This document shows, one piece after another, positions 1-6,548 of a stretch of DNA of 9,993 nt. The translations under genes and the position numbers were made by a program. The stretch is taken from the NCBI GenBank assembly GCA_047974165.1, contig JBKECB010000040.1:1-9993 (forward strand). The letters run 5' to 3'. The stretch comes from Lactovum sp047974165. Its GTDB lineage: Bacteria > Bacillota > Bacilli > Lactobacillales > Streptococcaceae. Within the stretch, counting starts at the first letter, position 1. Every line of letters begins with the position of its first letter. Under the pieces are notes generated by a model. That model saw only the letters and a program-made list of their open reading frames with translations. It made no database searches and was not told the DNA's origin.

Positions 1-56
1 GTAAAATCTCTTAGTCATTAAGAAATCTTTTTATGAATAAAATACTTTATTTTTGT

Positions 57-62
57 TACAAT
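57..62 (+). promoter_or_regulatory. fhs promoter, extended -10, probably leaderless
   Basis: TACAAT at 57-62 is preceded by TG at 54-55 with one intervening base, giving an extended -10 element. No good -35 is visible at the right distance, which is tolerable for an extended -10. Only 6 nt separate the -10 from the ATG at 69, so transcription would begin at or next to the start codon. No Shine-Dalgarno sequence lies ahead of that ATG. Confidence 0.6.
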
Positions 63-68
63 AAGAGT

Positions 69-1718
69 ATGAAAACAGATATTGAGATATCAGAGGTGAG
101 TCCTCTTTTGCCGATTGTTAAGATTGCAGAAAAAATAAATATTTCTGAAGAAAATTTAGAGCTTTATGGAAATTATAAGGCAAAACTTTCTTCGATTAAA
201 TTTAATAAAAAGAAGGTAGGGAAACTTGTTCTCGTAACTGCGATTAATCCAACAGCTGCAGGTGAAGGAAAAACAACTGTTTCAATTGGACTTTCAGATG
301 CTTTAAATCAGCTTGGAGAAAAGTCTGTCTTAGCCTTACGTGAGCCATCGATGGGTCCAGTATTTGGAATGAAAGGTGGAGCGACAGGAGGAGGATATGC
401 CCAGGTTGCTCCTATGCTTGATATAAATCTTCATTTTACAGGTGATATTCATGCGATAAGCTCAGCAAATAATCTTATTTCAGCCATGCTTGATAATCAT
501 ATTTTTCACGGTAATGAGTTAAATATTGACTTAGAGAATATTGTCTGGCGGCGCGTGATGGATATGAATGACCGTGCCTTGCGTGATATCACTGTAGCTC
601 AAGATAAGCTTAAAAATAGTCAGCCAAGACAGGACCATTTTGATATTACAGTAGCTAGTGAGATTATGGCTGTTTTTTGCTTGGCAAATTCTCTTTCAGA
701 TTTAAAAGAAAGAATTTCAAAGATTTTAATTGCTTTTGACACTCTAGGACAGCCAGTCACAGTTGATAGTTTGGGGATTACAGACGCTCTTGTAATTTTA
801 CTAAAAGATGCTTTCAAGGTAAATCTTGTCCAAACTTTAGAAGGAAATCCTGCCTTTATTCATGGAGGTCCATTTGCTAATATTGCACATGGCTGTAACT
901 CAATTACAGCAACACAAGCAGCATTGACTTATGGTGAAATTGCAGTTACAGAGGCAGGTTTTGGTGCAGATTTAGGAGCGGAAAAGTTTTTAGATATTAA
1001 CTGTCAATATTTAGGGAAATCTCCTGATCTGATTGTCATTGTTGCAACCATCCGAGCTTTAAAATATAATGCTGGAATTCCAAGAGATGAGCTTAATCGA
1101 GAAAATTTGACTGCTTTAAGAGCAGGCTATGTGAATTTGGAACGCCATATTGAAAATATGAAAAAATATGGTCTTCCTGTCGTTGTTGCAATTAATCAAT
1201 TTCCTACAGATACAGTAACTGAAATCAATGAATTACAAACTTTGATTCCTGTTGAAAGTGCAGTCACACGAGTTCATAGCGATGGAGGAGCAGGTGGACT
1301 TGAGCTTGCTAAAAAAGTTTTAGGAGCATTTAATGAAAGTTCAAACTTTAAGAGACTTTATGAGTCTAATCTTTCAGTTAAGGAAAAAATTTCAATTATT
1401 GCTAAAGATATTTATGGGGCAGCACAGATAAACTTCAGCCCTAAAGCTCAAGAACAATTAGAGGAAATTAAAAAGTATGGCTGGGATAAATTGGATGTTT
1501 GTATCGCTAAAACACAGTATTCGTTCAGCGATAATCCTAAATTATTAGGTGCACCTAAAGACTTTGAATTAACAGTACGAGAACTGTCAGTACGTTTAGG
1601 AGCGGGCTTTGTTGTGGTTTATTTAGGAGATATTATTGCCATGCCTGGTCTGCCTAAAAAACCTGCAGCACTTGAGATGACAATTGATGATAAGGGAAAA
1701 ATTACAGGGTTAAGTTAA
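69..1718 (+). CDS. fhs: formate--tetrahydrofolate ligase
   Basis: This enzyme makes 10-formyl-tetrahydrofolate from formate, tetrahydrofolate and ATP in the cytoplasm, feeding purine and formyl-methionine synthesis. The 549-residue product matches the usual length of about 555. A P-loop-like segment NPTAAGEGKTT lies near residues 60-70. It is followed by the family's EPSMGPVFGMKGGATGGG block and by LDINLHFTGDIHAI. I chose the ATG at 69 because the protein then starts MKTDIEI, as homologues do. An in-frame ATG at 33 would add 12 atypical residues and would place the start upstream of the -10 box. No Shine-Dalgarno is present, so leaderless translation is likely. A terminator follows, so the gene is probably monocistronic. 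Family assignment is very secure; the start is fairly secure. Confidence 0.97.
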   Translation: MKTDIEISEVSPLLPIVKIAEKINISEENLELYGNYKAKLSSIKFNKKKVGKLVLVTAINPTAAGEGKTTVSIGLSDALNQLGEKSVLALREPSMGPVFGMKGGATGGGYAQVAPMLDINLHFTGDIHAISSANNLISAMLDNHIFHGNELNIDLENIVWRRVMDMNDRALRDITVAQDKLKNSQPRQDHFDITVASEIMAVFCLANSLSDLKERISKILIAFDTLGQPVTVDSLGITDALVILLKDAFKVNLVQTLEGNPAFIHGGPFANIAHGCNSITATQAALTYGEIAVTEAGFGADLGAEKFLDINCQYLGKSPDLIVIVATIRALKYNAGIPRDELNRENLTALRAGYVNLERHIENMKKYGLPVVVAINQFPTDTVTEINELQTLIPVESAVTRVHSDGGAGGLELAKKVLGAFNESSNFKRLYESNLSVKEKISIIAKDIYGAAQINFSPKAQEQLEEIKKYGWDKLDVCIAKTQYSFSDNPKLLGAPKDFELTVRELSVRLGAGFVVVYLGDIIAMPGLPKKPAALEMTIDDKGKITGLS

Positions 1719-1743
1719 AAAATTGAATTAATTTTAATAAAGG

Positions 1744-1778
1744 AAAATCTTCTTATTACCTAAGGGGATTTTTATTAA
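1744..1778 (+). terminator. Rho-independent terminator of fhs
   Basis: An 11-bp stem (AAAATCTTCTT at 1744-1754 with AAGGGGATTTT at 1762-1772, including two G-U pairs) encloses a 7-nt loop. A T-rich tail follows, TTTTT merging into the 3' arm and then TATTAATT. It lies 25 nt after the fhs stop and before the parE promoter. The stem is A/T-rich, so strength is probably moderate. Confidence 0.65.
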
Positions 1779-1806
1779 TTCGAAAATCTAAAAATTATGT
1801 TATAAT
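1779..1806 (+). promoter_or_regulatory. parE promoter, extended -10, probably leaderless
   Basis: A perfect TATAAT at 1801-1806 is preceded by TG at 1798-1799, forming an extended -10. A weak -35 candidate TTCGAA lies at 1779-1784 with a 16-bp spacer. The -10 ends 7 nt before the ATG at 1814, so the predicted start of transcription falls at the start codon. The 7 nt between are pyrimidine-rich, with no ribosome binding site. Confidence 0.65.
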
Positions 1807-1813
1807 TCTTTTT

Positions 1814-3748
1814 ATGGTTTTCGATATAAATTCATATGATGATAGTAGTATTCAAGTTTTAGAAGGTTTAGATGCCGTAAGAAAGCGCCCTGGGATGTAT
1901 ATAGGCTCGACAGATGGAAATGGTTTACATCATCTTATTTGGGAGATTGTTGACAATGCAGTAGATGAAGCCTTGTCAGGATTTGGGACAGAGATTAATG
2001 TAACAATTAATTTAGATGGCTCATTAACAGTTAGTGATCAGGGGCGTGGTATGCCAGTTGGAATGCATGCAACAGGTCGTCCTACAGTTGAGGTTATCTT
2101 TACAGTTCTTCATGCGGGTGGAAAGTTTGGACAGGGAGGCTATAAGACTTCAGGAGGTTTACATGGTGTTGGCTCAAGTGTTGTCAATGCCTTATCTAGC
2201 TGGCTAGAGGTTGAAATTTCTAGAGAAGGTGTTCTTTACCGTCAGCGTTTTGAAAATGGTGGTAAGCCTGTAACTGGCCTTGAAAAAGTAGGGAAGGTTA
2301 ATAAGGGAATTTCAGGTACAAAAGTAACCTTTATGCCTGATGCCAGTATTTTTTCAACGACAGACTTTAAATTTTCTATTATTGAGGAGCGTTTAAAAGA
2401 GTCAGCCTTCTTATTAAAAGAAGTGACGATGACCCTATCAGATGAGCGAACTGGAGAAGAGAAAAGTTTCCACTATGAAAATGGAGTGAAGGACTTTGTT
2501 GATTATCTTAATGAGGACAAGGATACACTTTCTCCAGTGATTGAAATTTCAGGAGAAGAGCAGGAATTTCAACTGTCTTTAGCCTTGCAATATAATGATG
2601 GTTATTCAGAAAATATTTTGAGTTTTGTCAATAACGTACGTACAAAAGATGGTGGAACACACGAAACAGGTTTTAAAACAGCTTTGATTAAAGTCATGAA
2701 TGATTACGCACGTAAGTCAGGCCTTTTGAAAGAAAAGGATAAAAACTTAGAAGGCTCAGATTACCGGGAAGGAATGACAACGGTCATTTCACTTCTTGTA
2801 CCAGAGGAGCATCTTCAGTTTGAAGGTCAGACTAAAGATAAGCTAGGTTCTCCTTTGGCACGTCCGATCGTTTATAATATCGTTTCTGAAAAACTCCTCT
2901 TTTTTATGCTTGAAAATGGAGAATTAGCACAAACTTTAGTTAGGAAAGCAATCAAGGCTAGAGAGGCTAGAGAGGCAGCTAGAAAAGCACGAGAAGACTC
3001 ACGTATTGGTAAAAAGTCTAAGAAAGATAAGAGCTTGCTTTCAGGAAAGCTAACACCTGCTCAGTCTAAAAATCCAGCAAAAAATGAGCTTTATCTTGTT
3101 GAAGGTGACTCAGCTGGAGGTTCAGCTAAGCAGGGAAGAGACCGAAAATTTCAAGCAATTTTGCCCTTACGTGGTAAGGTTATTAATACAGAAAAAGCTA
3201 AGGTTACCGATATTTTAAAAAATGAAGAAATCAATACGATGATCTATACCATTGGTGCAGGTGTAGGAACAGATTTTAAACTTGAAGATAGTAATTATGA
3301 TAAAGTCATTATTATGACCGATGCGGATAATGATGGAGCACATATTCAAGTCCTACTTTTAACCTTTTTCTATCGCTATATGCGTCCACTTGTCGAGGCA
3401 GGAAAGGTCTATATTGCACTTCCACCATTATATCGTCTCTCTCAAGGAAAGGGAAAGAAGGAAAAGATAGAGTACGCTTGGTCTGACTCTGAACTTAACC
3501 AGATTAAAAGAAACTTTACGAAAGGTTCAAACCTTCAGCGCTATAAAGGTTTGGGTGAAATGAATGCTGATCAGCTTTGGGATACGACAATGAATCCTGA
3601 AACACGAACTTTAGTTCAAGTGTCTATTGATGACTTAGCTCAAGCTGAGCGTAGAGTTTCAGTACTTATGGGAGATAAGGTGGAGCCCAGACGAAAGTGG
3701 ATTGAAAATAATGTCAAGTTTACTCTAGAAGAAAATACAGTATTTTAA
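1814..3748 (+). CDS. parE: DNA topoisomerase IV subunit B (ParE)
   Basis: ParE is the ATPase half of topoisomerase IV, which separates linked daughter chromosomes with ParC. The 644-residue protein shows the GHKL ATPase fold: EIVDNAVDEA at 44-53 (catalytic Glu44, Asn48), DQGRGMP at 75-81 and GGLHGVGSS at 114-122. QTKDKLGS at 339-346 carries the ATP-contacting lysines. The TOPRIM part has EGDSAGG at 430-436, PLRGKVIN at 451-458 and the metal-binding DADND at 503-507. The motif DADNDGAHIQ and the linker SGKLTPAQSKNPAKNELYLVEGD fit ParE rather than GyrB. The start at 1814 gives the same N-terminus spacing to GLDAVRKRPGMYIGS as streptococcal ParE. No terminator is seen after the stop; the hdiR -35 begins 10 nt later. 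parC, often the next gene in Gram-positives, is not in this window. Confidence 0.97.
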   Translation: MVFDINSYDDSSIQVLEGLDAVRKRPGMYIGSTDGNGLHHLIWEIVDNAVDEALSGFGTEINVTINLDGSLTVSDQGRGMPVGMHATGRPTVEVIFTVLHAGGKFGQGGYKTSGGLHGVGSSVVNALSSWLEVEISREGVLYRQRFENGGKPVTGLEKVGKVNKGISGTKVTFMPDASIFSTTDFKFSIIEERLKESAFLLKEVTMTLSDERTGEEKSFHYENGVKDFVDYLNEDKDTLSPVIEISGEEQEFQLSLALQYNDGYSENILSFVNNVRTKDGGTHETGFKTALIKVMNDYARKSGLLKEKDKNLEGSDYREGMTTVISLLVPEEHLQFEGQTKDKLGSPLARPIVYNIVSEKLLFFMLENGELAQTLVRKAIKAREAREAARKAREDSRIGKKSKKDKSLLSGKLTPAQSKNPAKNELYLVEGDSAGGSAKQGRDRKFQAILPLRGKVINTEKAKVTDILKNEEINTMIYTIGAGVGTDFKLEDSNYDKVIIMTDADNDGAHIQVLLLTFFYRYMRPLVEAGKVYIALPPLYRLSQGKGKKEKIEYAWSDSELNQIKRNFTKGSNLQRYKGLGEMNADQLWDTTMNPETRTLVQVSIDDLAQAERRVSVLMGDKVEPRRKWIENNVKFTLEENTVF

Positions 3749-3758
3749 GAATAAAAAG

Positions 3759-3787
3759 TTGACAAAAGAAACTTTTGGTTATATAAT
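3759..3787 (+). promoter_or_regulatory. hdiR-dinB promoter, sigma-A consensus
   Basis: TTGACA at 3759-3764 and TATAAT at 3782-3787 are both perfect consensus hexamers, separated by exactly 17 bp. Transcription should start near 3794, leaving a leader of about 29 nt with a strong AAAGGAGG ribosome binding site at 3811-3818. Such a strong promoter implies repression when idle, which fits the palindrome laid over its -10 box. Confidence 0.92.
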
Positions 3788-3801
3788 ATAACCAAAAGTT
3801 T
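3769..3801. promoter_or_regulatory. Perfect palindromic operator, probable HdiR site
   Basis: The arm AAACTTTTGGTTATAT (3769-3784) is the exact reverse complement of ATATAACCAAAAGTTT (3786-3801), around a single central base at 3785. The 33-bp element covers the second half of the promoter spacer, the whole -10 box and the predicted start of transcription. Bound repressor would therefore block RNA polymerase. The downstream gene encodes an HTH repressor of the LexA-like type, so autoregulation is the natural reading. The palindrome is seen directly; the binding protein is inferred. Confidence 0.88.
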
Positions 3802-3822
3802 TTGTTTTATAAAGGAGGAAAA

Positions 3823-4533
3823 ATGACTTTAGGAGAAAAGTTAGAAGAGTTGAGAAAAAGTATGAGTTATACTCAAAAAAATGTTGCGCAACAACTAGGT
3901 GTAAGTCAGGTATCTTATCGAAACTGGGAGAAGGATTTAAAATATCCGACTTCAAGTAACTTGGAAAAAATTGCAAAATTATATAAGGTATCAAGGGTAT
4001 TTCTTGCAGATAATACGGATTCTGGTGAGTTAATCAATAGTTATATGAAATTACAGCCCTTACGTCAGAAGCTTGTGTCAAACTTTGCAAAAGCTCAGCT
4101 AAAAGAACAAGAAGAAGGTGGAGCATTTGTACAAGAAGAGCTAAAACTTTATGAAGTTAAAGTTTTTGAGAAGGTATCAGCAGGATCTGGAGCTGGAATC
4201 ATAGGAGATGGAGATTATGATACTGTCTTGACAGATCAGCCTATTCCAAACTATGATTTTGCCACTTGGATTGATGGTGACAGTATGGAGCCTAAGTTTG
4301 ATAATCATTCTGTTGTTCTTTTATCAGATAGTAGTTTTGATTATGATGGTGCAGTTTATGTTGTTTATCTCCCTGAAAGTAATAGTACTTACCTAAAGCG
4401 TGTCTATCGTGAAAAAGATGGTTTGCGCCTGGTTTCTTATAATAAAAATTATGCAGATAGATTTATTTCTTATGAAGAAAATCCACAGATTATAGGAAAA
4501 GCGATTGGACAGTTTTCACCGTTAACAGTATAA
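3823..4533 (+). CDS. hdiR: HdiR-type XRE/S24 self-cleaving stress repressor
   Basis: A DNA-damage-responsive transcriptional repressor analogous to LexA. The 236-residue protein has an N-terminal XRE helix-turn-helix (about 5-60, with TQKNVAQQLGVSQVSYRNWE), a linker, and a C-terminal S24 peptidase domain (about 110-236). The expected self-cleavage bond is Ala120-Gly121 in KVSAGSG. The nucleophile is Ser154 in DGDSMEP and the general base is Lys192 in TYLKRV. All three elements are intact, so it should be cleavable. I start at the ATG at 3823, 4 nt after AAAGGAGG. An in-frame TTG at 3802 is rejected because it abuts the operator and lacks a ribosome binding site. In Lactococcus lactis, HdiR is known to self-cleave after damage, with ClpP then removing the N-terminal fragment. 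dinB follows 10 nt later, so it is very likely co-regulated. Confidence 0.92.
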   Translation: MTLGEKLEELRKSMSYTQKNVAQQLGVSQVSYRNWEKDLKYPTSSNLEKIAKLYKVSRVFLADNTDSGELINSYMKLQPLRQKLVSNFAKAQLKEQEEGGAFVQEELKLYEVKVFEKVSAGSGAGIIGDGDYDTVLTDQPIPNYDFATWIDGDSMEPKFDNHSVVLLSDSSFDYDGAVYVVYLPESNSTYLKRVYREKDGLRLVSYNKNYADRFISYEENPQIIGKAIGQFSPLTV

Positions 4534-4543
4534 AGGAGAGGAT

Positions 4544-5650
4544 ATGTTAGATTTTCCTTTGATAAATGAGACTTCAAGAAAGATTATTCATATTGATATG
4601 GATGCTTTCTTTGCCTCAGTAGAGCAAAGAGATAATCCTGAACTTGTTGGAAAAGTAGTGGTTATTGCAAAAAGTCCTTTGGAAACAGGTGGGCGTGGTG
4701 TTGTATCAACTTGTAGTTATGAAGCTCGAAAGTTTGGTATTCATTCGGCCATGTCATCAAAAGAAGCTTATATGCTTTGCCCACAAGCTGTTTTTATTTC
4801 TGGAAATTACAAAAAATATGTAGAGGTTTCTCAACAGGTAAAAGAAATTTTTTATCGCTATACAGATAAGGTGCAGATGGCATCTATCGATGAAGCTTAT
4901 TTAGATGTTACGGAGAATAAAATAAATTCTTTATCGGCAGTAAAGATAGCAAAGCTTATTCAGTATGATATCTATCATGAGTTAAAGTTGACTTGCTCGG
5001 CTGGAATTTCCTATAATAAGTTTTTAGCAAAAATTGGATCAGACTTTAAAAAGCCTAGAGGATTAACTTTGATAAAGCCTGAGGAAGCAAGAGAATTTTT
5101 AGCCCAACTTCCAATCGAAAAATTTCATGGTGTGGGTAAGGTTTCTTTGTTAAAGCTTCATGAAGCATTGATTTTTAAAGGAGAAGATCTTCAAAAGATG
5201 ACACCATTAGAGTTGACCGATAAGTTTGGAAATTTTGGATGGAACTTGTATTTAAAAGCAAATGGTATTCATTATTCAGAGGTTAAAAACTCAAGGCAGA
5301 GAAAGTCTATAGGAAAAGAGAGAACTTTTAGAAATTTTTTACAGTCTAGAGCAGATGTAGAATATGAACTCTTAAAAATAACTCATTTATTAGTGAAAAG
5401 TTTAGAAAAAAAACAACAGTATGGTAAAATTATTGTTTTAAAACTCCGATATAGTGATTTTTCAACCTTTACAAAAAGAAAAAAAGCTCCCTTTTTAATT
5501 AATAGCCAAGAGAAACTTTTTTTGATGGCTTTAGATATTTTAGATTCTATCCATCTTAAAGATAAGGAAATTCGTCTGATTGGGCTTACGATTACTGGAT
5601 TTGAGGAAGAACAGTTAGAATTAAATATGCCAAAGTTAGATGTGGGATAA
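4544..5650 (+). CDS. dinB: DNA polymerase IV (Y family, translesion)
   Basis: An error-prone polymerase that copies past damaged bases. The 368-residue length is normal. The palm carries HIDMDAFFASVEQRD (metal-binding Asp18; Phe23 in the steric-gate position). SIDEAYLD supplies Asp116 and Glu117. GISYNKFLAKIGSDFKKPRGL at about 154-174 is typical of the family. The C-terminal QLELNM (357-362) resembles the QLxLF sliding-clamp motif but is degenerate at the last residues. The ribosome binding site AAAGGAG (4532-4538) overlaps the hdiR stop codon, indicating an hdiR-dinB operon under the palindromic operator. Its last 59 nt overlap the end of the converging prepilin peptidase gene on the other strand. 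No hairpin terminator is visible after its stop. Confidence 0.96.
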   Translation: MLDFPLINETSRKIIHIDMDAFFASVEQRDNPELVGKVVVIAKSPLETGGRGVVSTCSYEARKFGIHSAMSSKEAYMLCPQAVFISGNYKKYVEVSQQVKEIFYRYTDKVQMASIDEAYLDVTENKINSLSAVKIAKLIQYDIYHELKLTCSAGISYNKFLAKIGSDFKKPRGLTLIKPEEAREFLAQLPIEKFHGVGKVSLLKLHEALIFKGEDLQKMTPLELTDKFGNFGWNLYLKANGIHYSEVKNSRQRKSIGKERTFRNFLQSRADVEYELLKITHLLVKSLEKKQQYGKIIVLKLRYSDFSTFTKRKKAPFLINSQEKLFLMALDILDSIHLKDKEIRLIGLTITGFEEEQLELNMPKLDVG

Positions 5651-6248
5651 AGGCAATTTCTCTTTCTTTTTTTATAAGAATAAAAATAATACCAGTCATG
5701 CTTGCAATAAAAATAAGCGGAGGAAATTGATTGATTTTTAATGTTAGAGCAGCTGAAAAAAGCCAAAGAAAGTCACCAGATCCTATTTTTAAAGGAAGAA
5801 TAGAACTGAGTAAAGATAGACAGAGAAAAATAAGATGAAAAGGCTGAAAATTTCCTGTAAATAAAATTAAAAAAGTAAAGAAAAGCCAGACTGAAAAAGG
5901 AAAATTATGACTCTTGAAGTCAAAAATAGATAAAAGACTACTCATTAAAAGAAAAAAGAAGAGAGAATAAGAAATTATCTGAAGAAATACAAGGAGAAAT
6001 AAAATTCCTGATAAAAATTCTAAAAATCCGTACCAAAGAGGAATTTTAACAGCACAATAACGGCAGGAACTTTTTGATAGGACTTGAGAAAGTATCGGAA
6101 TTAAATCTTTTAATCTTAGTGGATGCTGACAGTTGTTACAATGTGAGCTAGGAAAAAGGAGTGAGTGTCCGCCAGATAATCTTTCGATAAGGACAGTAAA
6201 AAAAGAACCAAAACTTGCTCCAAGGCAAAAAATGAGAAATATTTTCAT
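5592..6248 (-). CDS. comC: Prepilin peptidase, A24 family (ComC-like)
   Basis: A membrane aspartyl peptidase that trims and may methylate prepilins of the competence pseudopilus. The 218-residue protein starts with the typical ASFGSFFTVLIERL segment. Next come two CxxC pairs, Cys37/Cys40 and Cys62/Cys65, that form the cytoplasmic zinc domain. Several hydrophobic helices follow. Candidate catalytic aspartates are Asp110 (FDFKSHNFP) and Asp159 (GSGD). The usual Lys after GxGDx is not present here (GSGDFLW). The start ATG at 6246-6248 fits homologues, but no ribosome binding site precedes it. It is transcribed divergently from yqgQ and converges with dinB. The substrates, ComG pilins, are not in this window. 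The name comC follows lactococcal and Bacillus usage; in pneumococcus comC means the competence peptide. Confidence 0.9.
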   Translation of the reverse strand: MKIFLIFCLGASFGSFFTVLIERLSGGHSLLFPSSHCNNCQHPLRLKDLIPILSQVLSKSSCRYCAVKIPLWYGFLEFLSGILFLLVFLQIISYSLFFFLLMSSLLSIFDFKSHNFPFSVWLFFTFLILFTGNFQPFHLIFLCLSLLSSILPLKIGSGDFLWLFSAALTLKINQFPPLIFIASMTGIIFILIKKEREIAFIPHLTLAYLILTVLPQIQ

Positions 6249-6255
6249 ATTTTTA

Positions 6256-6263
6256 TATACGTT
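6256..6263 (-). promoter_or_regulatory. Possible degenerate com-box ahead of comC
   Basis: On the minus strand AACGTATA lies 7 nt before the comC ATG. It matches 6 of 8 bases of the ComX (SigX) box TACGAATA. Late competence genes in lactococci and streptococci normally carry that box. The match is weak in AT-rich DNA, the usual T-rich stretch upstream is missing, and the position would make the mRNA nearly leaderless. I see no convincing sigma-A promoter instead. Confidence 0.25.
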
Positions 6264-6287
6264 ATTCTCAAATGAATGTTACAAAAC

Positions 6288-6316
6288 TTGAAAAAGTTTT
6301 ATGAAAACGGTAAAAT
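6288..6316 (+). promoter_or_regulatory. yqgQ-glk operon promoter, probably leaderless
   Basis: TTGAAA at 6288-6293 and TAAAAT at 6311-6316 are spaced by exactly 17 bp, each one mismatch from consensus. The -10 ends 6 nt before the ATG of yqgQ at 6323, so the mRNA should begin at or beside the start codon. No Shine-Dalgarno is present in those 6 nt. Confidence 0.65.
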
Positions 6317-6322
6317 AAAGAG

Positions 6323-6529
6323 ATGAAAAATCTTTATGATGTTCAAGAATGGCTGAAAAAGTACGGTTATATTAATTTACTTTCTAACCGTAAAGAGGCA
6401 ATTTACTTTATGAAATTAGAAATTGCTGAGCTTTACAAGGCCGGGATTATTTCTGAAAAAGATCCCAATTTTTTTACTGCAAATCTTATACTGCGCCAAG
6501 AATTACGAATTGAAAATCAAAAAGAGTAG
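6323..6529 (+). CDS. yqgQ: YqgQ-family (DUF910) small protein
   Basis: A 68-residue, charged, mostly helical protein. The N-terminal pattern YDVQEWLKKYG and the later ELYKAGIIS and ILRQELRIE match the YqgQ family. Members are about 70 residues and usually sit just before the glucokinase gene in Firmicutes. A structural study of the Bacillus protein suggested single-stranded nucleic acid binding, but the cellular role is unsettled. The start at 6323 aligns with family members and lies immediately after a promoter. The stop is 19 nt before glk, so the two are co-transcribed. Its fixed place ahead of glk suggests a link to glucose use or to expression of the operon, but this is inference. Confidence 0.88.
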   Translation: MKNLYDVQEWLKKYGYINLLSNRKEAIYFMKLEIAELYKAGIISEKDPNFFTANLILRQELRIENQKE

Positions 6530-6548
6530 AAGTCAGAAGGAGAAAATA

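Noticed and set aside
9..30. Small hairpin (TCTTA/TAAGA) followed by T residues before fhs
   Set aside because: The stem is only 5 bp, all but one pair near A/T; it could be the end of an upstream terminator but cannot be supported from 30 bases.
33..68. In-frame N-terminal extension of Fhs from the ATG at 33
   Set aside because: It adds 12 residues absent from homologues, begins upstream of the likely -10 box, and has no ribosome binding site.
3802..3822. TTG start for hdiR at 3802
   Set aside because: It abuts the operator and has no ribosome binding site; the ATG at 3823 follows AAAGGAGG at a good distance.
5383..5766. 127-codon minus-strand open frame between dinB and comC
   Set aside because: It is a different frame over the real dinB and comC genes, has no ribosome binding site, and looks like compositional noise.
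6423..6548. Longer glk reading frame starting at 6423
   Set aside because: It overlaps most of yqgQ in another frame and adds 42 residues not seen in ROK kinases; the ATG at 6549 has a ribosome binding site.
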